Positions 1 to 5,453 of a stretch of DNA of 5,453 nucleotides are shown one piece after another (positions within the stretch are counted from its first letter, which is position 1; every line of letters starts with the position of its first letter). This DNA is from Eubacteriales bacterium (lineage in GTDB: Bacteria; Bacillota; Clostridia; Peptostreptococcales; Anaerovoracaceae). Under the pieces are notes generated by a model that saw only the letters and a list, made by a program, of their open reading frames with translations, ran no database searches and had not been told where the DNA came from. The position numbers were made by a program, and so were the translations under genes. The stretch spans positions 1 to 5,453 of the forward strand of contig JAQUXD010000113.1 in the NCBI GenBank assembly GCA_028692535.1, in the 5' to 3' direction.

Positions 1-915
1 AGCGTTACGAATCATGAATTGAGCAAAATATTGGATACCAGTCACGAATGGATATTCAGTCGCACCGGTATCGAATCCAGACACATCTGCGAAAACGGGC
101 TGACGCCCATCGCTGCAGAAGCCGGGGCGGAGGCATTGAAAGATGCGGGCCGAACCGTGGAGGAGATGGATTACATTCTCTGTGCCACCGTCAGTCCGGA
201 TTATGCCACGCCCTCCCTGGCCTGCATGGTTCAGCAGGAGCTGGGCGGAACCTGTCCGGCTTTGGATATCGGCGCTGCCTGCTCCGGCTTCCTGTATGGG
301 TTGGATATGGCTCAGGCGCTCATCGGATCGGGCAAGGCCAAGCGCATTCTGCTCATCGCCGCCGAATCCATGAGCAGCACCGTAGACTGGACGAAGCGGG
401 ATGTGAGCGTTCTGTTCGGAGACGGCGCGGGGGCTGTGGTGCTGGAAGAAGGGGCCGATCTGCTTGCCATATCCATCGGCGCAGTGGGCCGGGCAGAGCC
501 TTTGTTCATGAAGCGGCCGGCCGGGAATTGTCCCTATGCGCTTCCCAAGTCGGGGGATGTCTATTTGCACATGGACGGGCAGGAGATCTACAAGTTCGCC
601 GTCAACGCCATGGTGCGGGATATTCTTCATGTGATGGAGGCTGCGAATGTCTCGGCGGAGGAAGTGGATTACGTGCTGCCTCACCAGGCAAATTTGCGCA
701 TCCTGGACGCAGCATCAAAAAAGCTGCCGATCCCGGCTGAAAAATTTCTGAACAACATCCGCGGTACCGGAAATACGTCTGCGGCCAGCATTGCCATCTT
801 GCTGGATGAAGCTCGAAAATCCGGGACGATCAAGGCAGGACAGCTTTTGGTGATGAGCGCTTTCGGCGCAGGACTCACCACGGGAGCTTGCATTATAAAA
901 TGGTCGAAAGACTGA
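1..915 (+). CDS. fabH: Beta-ketoacyl-ACP synthase III (FabH), 5' end cut by window edge
   Basis: FabH starts fatty acid synthesis in the cytoplasm by condensing an acyl-CoA primer with malonyl-ACP to give 3-ketoacyl-ACP. The frame is open from base 1, and the codons before the first possible start (TTG at 19) already read as FabH (VTNHELSKILDTSHEWI, like the TN-DLEK-VDTSDEWI region of E. coli FabH). The gene therefore begins outside the window and the TTG is internal. From spacing against E. coli, roughly 20 residues are missing. Counted from base 1, the catalytic triad is complete: Cys94 in AACSG (nt 280-282), His228 in PHQANLR (682-684) and Asn258 in GNTSAAS (772-774). The spacings of 134 and 30 residues agree with the family. 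FGDGAGAVVL and the C-terminal GAGLTTGA loop are also present. Primer preference (acetyl or branched) cannot be read from this. Stop TGA is at 913-915, and acpP follows after 29 nt. Confidence 0.96.
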   Translation, partial: SVTNHELSKILDTSHEWIFSRTGIESRHICENGLTPIAAEAGAEALKDAGRTVEEMDYILCATVSPDYATPSLACMVQQELGGTCPALDIGAACSGFLYGLDMAQALIGSGKAKRILLIAAESMSSTVDWTKRDVSVLFGDGAGAVVLEEGADLLAISIGAVGRAEPLFMKRPAGNCPYALPKSGDVYLHMDGQEIYKFAVNAMVRDILHVMEAANVSAEEVDYVLPHQANLRILDAASKKLPIPAEKFLNNIRGTGNTSAASIAILLDEARKSGTIKAGQLLVMSAFGAGLTTGACIIKWSKD

Positions 916-930
916 ACAAATCAGATTATC

Positions 931-936
931 AGGAGG
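931..936 (+). promoter_or_regulatory. Ribosome binding site of acpP
   Basis: A perfect AGGAGG lies 8 nt before ATG 945. It decides the acpP start: the same frame is open back to an ATG at 888, but that one lies inside the end of fabH, has no such site, and would add 19 residues that do not belong to ACP. The site sits in a short A-rich stretch and is among the strongest in the window, which fits the high demand for ACP. Confidence 0.85.
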
Positions 937-944
937 AAAAAACC

Positions 945-1163
945 ATGATAAAAGAAAAAGTAATCGAAGTTCTGGCGCAGTACAAAGATTGTGCCCCCGA
1001 AGAGATCGATGTGACGCAAAGCTTTGAAGAACTGAAACTGGATTCGCTGGACACGGTGGAAATCGTGATGAACTTGGAAGAGGCGTTTGAGATCGAATTG
1101 AAGATCACAGAAGAACTGAAGACGGTCCAGGATGTGATCGACGCCATTACAAAATTGGTGTAG
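945..1163 (+). CDS. acpP: Acyl carrier protein
   Basis: This small acidic protein of 72 residues carries the growing acyl chain as a thioester on 4'-phosphopantetheine and shuttles it among the Fab enzymes. The attachment site is Ser34 in the LDSLD motif (nt 1044-1046). It is followed by the acidic recognition helix II (DTVEIVMNLEEAFEIEL) that docks on partner enzymes, and by the C-terminal TVQDVIDAI helix. Compared with E. coli AcpP, the usual Gly-Ala before DSL is Lys-Leu, and the segment between helix II and the TVQ motif is about two residues shorter and lacks the usual proline. The start is set by the AGGAGG at 931. Its TAG stop (1161-1163) is part of the fabK ribosome binding site. A holo-ACP synthase, not in the window, must modify it. 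Confidence 0.96.
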   Translation: MIKEKVIEVLAQYKDCAPEEIDVTQSFEELKLDSLDTVEIVMNLEEAFEIELKITEELKTVQDVIDAITKLV

Positions 1164-1167
1164 GAGG
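1162..1167 (+). promoter_or_regulatory. Ribosome binding site of fabK, overlapping the acpP stop
   Basis: AGGAGG is formed partly from the acpP stop codon (TAG at 1161-1163 within TAGGAGGT) and lies 5 nt before ATG 1173. A ribosome ending on acpP would be standing on the fabK initiation signal, which suggests termination-reinitiation coupling (inference). Confidence 0.8.
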
Positions 1168-1172
1168 TCCGG

Positions 1173-2120
1173 ATGCTGCGTTCTGAAATTTCTGCCCTGC
1201 TGGGCATTCAATACCCCGTATTTCAGGGAGGCATGGCGTGGATCGCCAATGCAAAGCTCGCTGCTGCGGTTTCCGAAGCCGGAGGTCTGGGTATTATTTC
1301 TGCGATGAATACCGACAGTGAATGGCTGCGAACAGAGATCAGAAAAACCAGATCGCTCACGGATAAACCCTTTGGCGTCAACATCATGCTCATGAGTCCT
1401 TCCGCTGGGGAGATGGCGCAGGTCCTGATCGAAGAAAGCGTTCCCGTGGTGACGACGGGGGCGGGCAATCCGGCCAAATATATGGAAAATTGGCGAACTG
1501 CAGGCATTAAAGTGATTCCGGTGGTGGCGTCTGTGGCCTTTGCCCGGTTGATGGAACGCATCGGCGCATCGGCTGTGATCGCCGAGGGCGGAGAATCCGG
1601 CGGCCATGTGGGCGATCTGTCCACGATGGTTCTGGTGCCTCAGGTCTGTGACGCGCTTCGGATCCCTGTGGTAGCCGCCGGCGGTATCGCTGACGGAAGA
1701 GCCCTGGCCGCCTGTCTGATGCTGGGTGCTTCCGGTGTGCAGCTGGGCACCCGTTTTCTGATGGCCCGGGAGTGCGACATCCATGAAAATTACAGAAACA
1801 AATTGATCAGAGCTTCCGATACGGCCACGATCGTTACAGGCCGGCGGTCGGGCCATCCGATTCGAGCGCTGAAAAGCCCCATGACCCGGCGATATGCCGA
1901 ATCGGAATATGACAGCAGCGTTGACGATGAAGCGCTCACAGCGCTGCGGGCCGGCGGCCTTCGGAAAGCTGTGACGGAAGGCTCGGAAGCGGAAGGATAT
2001 TTTATGGCCGGACAGGTGGCCGGCATGCTTAAGAATGAGGAATCGGCCGCGGAGATCGTCCATTCGATCGCCCGGGAAGCCGAGGCCCTGCTGAAAGGGA
2101 GTACCCGATGGCTGGAATAG
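1173..2120 (+). CDS. fabK: FMN-dependent enoyl-ACP reductase II (FabK)
   Basis: FabK catalyses the last step of each elongation cycle, reducing trans-2-enoyl-ACP to acyl-ACP with NAD(P)H through bound FMN. It is structurally unrelated to FabI and is not sensitive to triclosan. The 315-residue protein is close to pneumococcal FabK (about 324). It shows the TIM-barrel landmarks in order: QGGMAW at 18-23, GVNIMLMSP at 68-76, VVTTGAGNP near 100, SGGHVG with the active-site His145 (nt 1605-1607), the FMN-phosphate loop AAGGIADG at 168-175, GVQLGTRF at 188-195, and MAGQVAG near the C terminus. It lacks the C-terminal cysteine cluster of the related gene at 3764-4807. The position between acpP and fabD is the classical one for FabK in Firmicutes. 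The last 13 nt overlap fabD. A nitronate monooxygenase role is unlikely given the FabK-type motifs and context. Confidence 0.95.
   Translation: MLRSEISALLGIQYPVFQGGMAWIANAKLAAAVSEAGGLGIISAMNTDSEWLRTEIRKTRSLTDKPFGVNIMLMSPSAGEMAQVLIEESVPVVTTGAGNPAKYMENWRTAGIKVIPVVASVAFARLMERIGASAVIAEGGESGGHVGDLSTMVLVPQVCDALRIPVVAAGGIADGRALAACLMLGASGVQLGTRFLMARECDIHENYRNKLIRASDTATIVTGRRSGHPIRALKSPMTRRYAESEYDSSVDDEALTALRAGGLRKAVTEGSEAEGYFMAGQVAGMLKNEESAAEIVHSIAREAEALLKGSTRWLE
2096..2101 (+). promoter_or_regulatory. Ribosome binding site of fabD inside fabK
   Basis: AGGGAG lies 6 nt before ATG 2108, wholly within the end of fabK. It supports the overlapping start of fabD. Confidence 0.65.
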
Positions 2121-3028
2121 GATTTTTATTCAGCGGACAGGGCGCTCAGTATACCGGTATGGGAAAAGCGCTGTACGAATACAGCCCGGCGGCCAGAGAT
2201 GTTCTGGACCGCCTGAATGAACAGCGCAGTGATCTGCTGGACCTCTGTTTCAACGGAAGCGCCGAGGACCTGTCGAAAACAGAAAACACACAACCGGCGG
2301 TCTATGCGGTGGACCTGGCCGCGGCCGCAGCGGCCAAAGAAGCCGGGATGCAGCCCTCAGCTGCTGCGGGCTTTTCCCTGGGTGAACTGGCAGCCCTTGC
2401 CTTTGCGGGATACTATACACCGGAAGAGGGGTTCGGCCTGGTTCAGAAAAGAGCGTCTTTCATGGCTGATGCCGCCGCAAAAAAACCCGGCGCGATGCTT
2501 GCGGTACTTCGGATGGAAAATGAAGCCGTGGAAGCCCTCTGTCTGGGAAGAACGCTGTACCCCGTCAACTACAATTGCCCGGGACAGCTTGTGGTAGCCG
2601 GTTCACCGGAAGACATCCAGTATCTTCAGGAGAAGATCAAAGAAGCAAAAGGGCGAAGCATTCCGCTTCCCGTCAGCGGCGGATTCCACTCTCCGTTTAT
2701 GGATGAAGCTGCCGCAAAGATGGAAGCCGAGCTGAAGCAGGTGGTATTTCGGGATCCGTTGATACCGGTCTACGCCAATGACACGGGAAAGATCTATGGG
2801 AAGAATGCGGCGGAGCATCTAACGAATCAGATCAATCATCCGGTTCTTTGGGAAGACAGTATCCGTAATATGATCTGCCGGGGGATCGACTGCTTCGTGG
2901 AAGCGGGGCCCGGCAAAGCGTTGAGCGGTTTCGTGTCCAGAATCGCACCTGAAGCCCGAGTGATCTCTGTGGATTCTGCAGAAGGTCTGGAAAAATGGAA
3001 AGAGGAGCAAGGATATGTTGAAAGGTAA
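2108..3028 (+). CDS. fabD: Malonyl-CoA:ACP transacylase (FabD)
   Basis: FabD transfers malonyl from CoA to holo-ACP and so supplies extender units to FabH and FabF. The 306-residue length is normal for the family. Visible landmarks are the oxyanion-hole GQGAQ at 10-14, the nucleophile Ser90 in GFSLGE (nt 2375-2377), Arg115 in the RASFM motif (the malonyl-carboxylate-binding arginine of the family), and His194 in GGFHSPFM (nt 2687-2689), which completes the Ser-His pair. EAGPGKALSGFV near the C terminus matches the usual ExGPGxxL segment. The residue before the nucleophile is Phe rather than the His of E. coli GHSLGE. I believe this occurs in other Firmicute FabDs, so it need not affect activity. 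The start overlaps fabK by 13 nt and the end overlaps fabG by 14 nt, so translation of the three is probably coupled. Confidence 0.96.
   Translation: MAGIGFLFSGQGAQYTGMGKALYEYSPAARDVLDRLNEQRSDLLDLCFNGSAEDLSKTENTQPAVYAVDLAAAAAAKEAGMQPSAAAGFSLGELAALAFAGYYTPEEGFGLVQKRASFMADAAAKKPGAMLAVLRMENEAVEALCLGRTLYPVNYNCPGQLVVAGSPEDIQYLQEKIKEAKGRSIPLPVSGGFHSPFMDEAAAKMEAELKQVVFRDPLIPVYANDTGKIYGKNAAEHLTNQINHPVLWEDSIRNMICRGIDCFVEAGPGKALSGFVSRIAPEARVISVDSAEGLEKWKEEQGYVER
3001..3007 (+). promoter_or_regulatory. Ribosome binding site of fabG inside fabD
   Basis: AGAGGAG lies 7 nt before ATG 3015, inside the fabD coding region. It supports the fabG start that overlaps the fabD end. Confidence 0.7.
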
Positions 3029-3755
3029 GACAGCCCTGATCACGGGAGGGTCCAGAGGGATCGGCCGAGCCATTGCTTTGGCTCTGGCTGCGGAAGGCGC
3101 GGATATCGCTGTGATCTATAACGGCGGAGAAACAGCGGCCCGGGCAGTCTGTGAGGAAGCTGCTCAATGGGGCGGAAAGGCTGTGGCCTATGCCTGCAAC
3201 GTAGCAGATCCGGATCAGGTGCCTACCGTAGTGGCAGCCATACTGTCCGAATTTGGAGGAGTGGATATCCTGGTCAACAATGCCGGGATCACTCGGGACG
3301 GACTGCTGGCTTCCATGTCCGAAGAAGATTTCATTCGCGTGATGGAAGTCAATCTGGGCGGCGCTTTTCATTTCACAAAAAGCCTGTATGGCCACTTCTT
3401 GAAAAAGCGGTCCGGAAGGATCATCAACATCTCTTCCGTGTCGGGACTGATGGGCAATCCGGGGCAAGCCAACTATGCTGCGTCCAAGGCGGGACTGATC
3501 GGATTTACCAAGTCCGTGGCAAAGGAACTGGCTGGCAGAGGGATCACCTGTAATGCGGTGGCGCCCGGGTTCATCCAGACGGAAATGACCGAAAAGCTGC
3601 CCCGTGAAAAACAGGAAGCAATTCGGCAACAGATTCCGCTGAGGCGCTTCGGAACGCCGGAAGATGTAGCTCAAGTGGTGGTATTTCTGGCCGGCGAGAC
3701 CGGAGGATATATCACCGGAGAAGTCATCCGCGTGGATGGCGGTCTGTACATATAG
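3015..3755 (+). CDS. fabG: 3-ketoacyl-ACP reductase (FabG)
   Basis: FabG reduces 3-ketoacyl-ACP to 3-hydroxyacyl-ACP, normally with NADPH, as the first reduction of each cycle. The 246-residue protein is a classical short-chain dehydrogenase. It has the Rossmann glycine motif TGGSRGIG at 10-17, NNAG at 88-91, and a complete catalytic tetrad: Asn113 in EVNLGG, Ser141 in NISSVSG, and Tyr154 and Lys158 in YAASK. The Arg14 after the glycine motif fits NADPH preference. VAPGFIQTEMT and the C-terminal GGYITGEVIRVDGG are typical of FabG rather than of other SDR families, and its place between fabD and the fabF end of the operon supports the assignment. Its TAG stop is built into the next gene's ribosome binding site. 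Confidence 0.97.
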   Translation: MLKGKTALITGGSRGIGRAIALALAAEGADIAVIYNGGETAARAVCEEAAQWGGKAVAYACNVADPDQVPTVVAAILSEFGGVDILVNNAGITRDGLLASMSEEDFIRVMEVNLGGAFHFTKSLYGHFLKKRSGRIINISSVSGLMGNPGQANYAASKAGLIGFTKSVAKELAGRGITCNAVAPGFIQTEMTEKLPREKQEAIRQQIPLRRFGTPEDVAQVVVFLAGETGGYITGEVIRVDGGLYI

Positions 3756-3759
3756 GAGG
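3754..3759 (+). promoter_or_regulatory. Ribosome binding site of the FabX-like gene, overlapping the fabG stop
   Basis: AGGAGG shares two bases with the fabG stop codon (TAG at 3753-3755) and lies only 4 nt before ATG 3764. It favours that start over the internal ATG at residue 11, which has no comparable site in front of it. The layout repeats that of the acpP-fabK junction. Confidence 0.75.
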
Positions 3760-3763
3760 ACGC

Positions 3764-4807
3764 ATGCGCAAGTGGGAAGACAATAGTTGGTCTATGGGAG
3801 ATCTGAAGATCCAGCTGCCTGTCGTACAAGGCGGTATGGGTGTGGGCATTTCACTCCACGGATTGGCTTCAGCCGTAGCGGCACAGGGCGGGGTCGGTGT
3901 GATCTCCGCAACGGGACTCGACTTTATGAAGCAGGGCCGCACCATCGCCGCAGAGATCCGCGCGGCAAAAGAAAAGACAAGAGGCGTTATCGGAGTGAAT
4001 ATCATGGTCGCGCTGCGGGATTTCGAAAAACTGGTTCGAGAATCCATTGCCGCAGGAGCAGATATCATCTTTGCCGGAGCAGGATTGCCCTTGGAATTGC
4101 CGGGACTTCTGCCGGAGCATTGCCGGACGAAGCTGGCGCCCATCGTCTCTTCGGGCAAGGCTGCCAAGCTCATCGCAAAGCGCTGGCAGAGCCGGTACGG
4201 CTACACGCCGGATGCGGTGGTCGTGGAAGGGCCGCTGGCCGGAGGGCATCTCGGATTCAAAACCGAAGAACTGACGGATCCGGATTGCACACTGGAGTCG
4301 ATTTTCAAGGATGTGCAGCGGGAACTGGAGCCTTATGGTCCGATCCCTCTGATCGCCGGCGGCGGCATCTACTACGGCGGCGATATCGCGAAGATCCTGG
4401 AACTGGGCGCCAGCGCGGCCCAGCTCGGCAGCCGTTTCGTCACCACGGCAGAATGCGATGCCTCGCCGGAATTCAAGGAAGCCTATATCCGTGCAAAAAA
4501 AGAAGATGTGCGACTGATCGAGAGCCCGGTAGGACTTCCGGGAAGGGCCTTTCGGAGCGATTTTCTCCAGGCTGTGGCCCGGGACGAAAAACGGCCGGCA
4601 TTTTGTGAATTCAACTGTCTTGTGCCGTGCAAAAAGACCCAGGCTCCCTATTGCATCGCCCATGCGCTGATCAACGCCTATCGGGGCAACATGGAGGAAG
4701 CCTTCGTTTTTACCGGGGCAAAAGGCTATCTGGCGGAGGAGATCCTGCCGGTATCGGAAGTATTTGATCGGTTGAAAGCCGAGTACGAATCGGGGAGAGA
4801 ATCATGA
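3764..4807 (+). CDS. FMN-dependent FabX-like dehydrogenase/isomerase candidate (nitronate monooxygenase superfamily)
   Basis: This 347-residue flavoprotein belongs to the nitronate monooxygenase/FabK superfamily but is distinct from the FabK encoded upstream. Barrel landmarks are QGGMGVG at 22-28, GVNIM at 77-81, FAGAGLP at 103-109, KRWQSRY at 139-145, EGPLAGGHLGF with conserved His162 (nt 4247-4249), the FMN loop AGGGIYYGGD at 198-207, and AAQLGSRF at 218-225. The C-terminal part carries Cys281, Cys285, Cys289 and Cys297 (CX3CX3CX7C), a plausible [4Fe-4S] site. From memory, the same landmarks and a similar cysteine set occur in Helicobacter pylori FabX, an FMN and [4Fe-4S] enzyme that oxidises and isomerises decanoyl-ACP to the cis-3 species for unsaturated fatty acids. 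Neisseria UfaA is another fatty-acid-linked family member. Lying between fabG and fabF, with a 4-nt overlap to fabF, it most likely acts on acyl-ACP. A second enoyl reductase or true nitronate oxidation are alternatives. Family is sure; FabX activity is inferred. Confidence 0.8.
   Translation: MRKWEDNSWSMGDLKIQLPVVQGGMGVGISLHGLASAVAAQGGVGVISATGLDFMKQGRTIAAEIRAAKEKTRGVIGVNIMVALRDFEKLVRESIAAGADIIFAGAGLPLELPGLLPEHCRTKLAPIVSSGKAAKLIAKRWQSRYGYTPDAVVVEGPLAGGHLGFKTEELTDPDCTLESIFKDVQRELEPYGPIPLIAGGGIYYGGDIAKILELGASAAQLGSRFVTTAECDASPEFKEAYIRAKKEDVRLIESPVGLPGRAFRSDFLQAVARDEKRPAFCEFNCLVPCKKTQAPYCIAHALINAYRGNMEEAFVFTGAKGYLAEEILPVSEVFDRLKAEYESGRES
4792..4798 (+). promoter_or_regulatory. Ribosome binding site of fabF
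   Basis: GGGGAGA lies 5 nt before ATG 4804, inside the end of the preceding gene. The start and the preceding stop share the tetranucleotide ATGA (4804-4807), a common sign of coupled translation. Confidence 0.65.
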
Positions 4808-5453
4808 AAAGAGTGGTAATAACAGGAATGGGCGCGATCAGCCCCATCGGCAATAACGTGGAGGCCATGTGGGCTTCCATGCTGGAAGGCCGGCACGGCG
4901 TCGGAGAGATCACCCATTTTGATGCGACTCCGTTCAAGGTGAAACTGGCCGCGGAAGTGAAGGATTTCGATCCCCAGGCTGTGTTGGGCGGCAATGAATT
5001 CAAGCGCTATGACCGGTTCATCCAGTTTGCCCTGGCTGCCGCCGACGAGGCGGTCGCCGACAGCGGGATCCTGGGAACGGTGAGCGAAGAACGACTGGGC
5101 GTCTATATCGGCTCGGGTGTAGGCGGGATCGGCACCACATATCAGGAGACCGATAAGCTGCTTCAAAAAGGTCCCCGCTGGATCTCGCCCTTCCTGGTAC
5201 CCATGATGATCGGCAACATGGCCTCGGGTCTGGCCGCCATCCGATATCAGGCTAAGGGTGTCAATCTTCCGGTGGTGACCGCCTGTGCCACGGCCAGCCA
5301 TTCCATCGGCGAAGCTTATCGGGCCATCCGGCACGGCTATGCCGATGCGGTGATCGCCGGGGGCAGCGAGGCGGCCATCAATCCCATCAGCGTGGCGGGA
5401 TTCACAAGCTGCATGGCGCTGACCCAGACCACGGACCCCGACCGGGCATCCAT
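4804..5453 (+). CDS. fabF: Beta-ketoacyl-ACP synthase II (FabF), 3' end cut by window edge
   Basis: FabF elongates acyl-ACP by decarboxylative condensation with malonyl-ACP. About 216 codons of the roughly 410 typical of the family are inside the window, with no stop before the right edge. The N terminus MKRVVITGMGAISPIGN is diagnostic of KAS I/II enzymes. RYDRFIQFALAAADEA, GSGVGGIG, and ISPFLVPMMIGNMASG follow in the usual order. The nucleophile is Cys161 in TACATASHS (nt 5284-5286), matching Cys163 of E. coli FabF. The two active-site histidines and the conserved lysine lie beyond the edge and cannot be checked. The residue equivalent to E. coli Ile108, which gates the acyl pocket, is Val106. 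FabF rather than FabB is favoured by the Firmicute context, where FabF is usually the only elongating synthase. It is translationally linked to the FabX-like gene by a 4-nt overlap. Confidence 0.95.
   Translation, partial: MKRVVITGMGAISPIGNNVEAMWASMLEGRHGVGEITHFDATPFKVKLAAEVKDFDPQAVLGGNEFKRYDRFIQFALAAADEAVADSGILGTVSEERLGVYIGSGVGGIGTTYQETDKLLQKGPRWISPFLVPMMIGNMASGLAAIRYQAKGVNLPVVTACATASHSIGEAYRAIRHGYADAVIAGGSEAAINPISVAGFTSCMALTQTTDPDRAS

Noticed and set aside
19..21. TTG as the start codon of fabH
   Set aside because: The frame is open to base 1 and the six codons before the TTG already match FabH, so the gene is cut by the window edge and does not start here.
894..899. TATAAA in the A/T-rich end of fabH as an internal promoter -10 box before acpP
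   Set aside because: No credible -35 hexamer lies about 17 nt upstream, and the composition is explained by the fabH C terminus and the A-rich acpP leader.
888..944. N-terminal extension of ACP from ATG 888
   Set aside because: It lies mostly inside fabH, lacks a ribosome binding site, and encodes residues foreign to ACP. ATG 945 has a perfect AGGAGG at 8 nt.
921..2063. Long open frame of 380 codons on the minus strand, antisense to acpP and fabK
   Set aside because: It has low-complexity His/Arg/Gly/Phe-rich content with no recognisable domain, and it mirrors two certain genes. This is typical of antisense frames in moderately GC-rich coding DNA.
2832..3674. Minus-strand open frame of 280 codons opposite the fabD end and fabG
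   Set aside because: No family resemblance, no ribosome binding site noticed, and fully explained as the shadow of fabD/fabG codon use.
3869..4663. Minus-strand open frame of 264 codons opposite the FabX-like gene
   Set aside because: No recognisable motif, and the plus strand here is a clear flavoprotein gene.
3764..4807. Simple annotation of the extra gene as nitronate monooxygenase
   Set aside because: The superfamily name covers many functions. The fab operon position, the cysteine cluster and the FabX-like landmarks argue for an acyl-ACP substrate, although this is not proven.
4726..5334. Minus-strand open frame of 202 codons opposite fabF
   Set aside because: The plus strand encodes unmistakable FabF with its catalytic cysteine, and the reverse frame shows no domain.

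Overview
The window is one uninterrupted, plus-strand stretch of a bacterial type II fatty acid synthesis (fab) operon, cut at both ends. The order is fabH (5' end missing), acpP, fabK, fabD, fabG, an FMN-dependent FabX/nitronate-monooxygenase-like gene, and fabF (3' end missing). This is the order I know from Streptococcus pneumoniae and many other Firmicutes (fabH-acpP-fabK-fabD-fabG-fabF), with one extra gene between fabG and fabF. Use of FabK as enoyl reductase, the pneumococcal-type order and the strong AGGAGG ribosome binding sites all suggest a Bacillota member. An anaerobic Clostridia-type organism with moderately high GC is most likely. The species cannot be named from this sequence.

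Layout: 1-915 is fabH, whose frame is open to the left edge. At 945-1163 is a 72-residue acyl carrier protein. At 1173-2120 is fabK, overlapping fabD (2108-3028) by 13 nt, which overlaps fabG (3015-3755) by 14 nt. The extra FMN enzyme follows at 3764-4807 and overlaps the start of fabF (4804 to the edge) by 4 nt. The largest gap is 29 nt (916-944). I see no internal promoter, terminator, RNA gene, repeat, mobile element or CRISPR. Every gene has its expected catalytic residues.

How the genes work together: FabD loads malonyl groups onto ACP. FabH starts chains by condensing acyl-CoA with malonyl-ACP, and FabF elongates them. FabG reduces the 3-ketoacyl-ACP. A dehydratase (FabZ, not in the window) would act next, and FabK reduces the enoyl-ACP with FMN. 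Acetyl-CoA carboxylase genes and fabZ are not in the window and would be expected downstream.

The point of most interest is the extra gene. It would usually be annotated as nitronate monooxygenase. Its sequence instead resembles Helicobacter pylori FabX, a flavin plus [4Fe-4S] dehydrogenase/isomerase that makes the cis double bond of unsaturated fatty acids. It has the conserved active-site histidine and a C-terminal set of four cysteines (CX3CX3CX7C). Its place inside the fab operon, in an organism where no fabA or fabM is visible, makes it a good candidate for the oxygen-independent unsaturated fatty acid branch.
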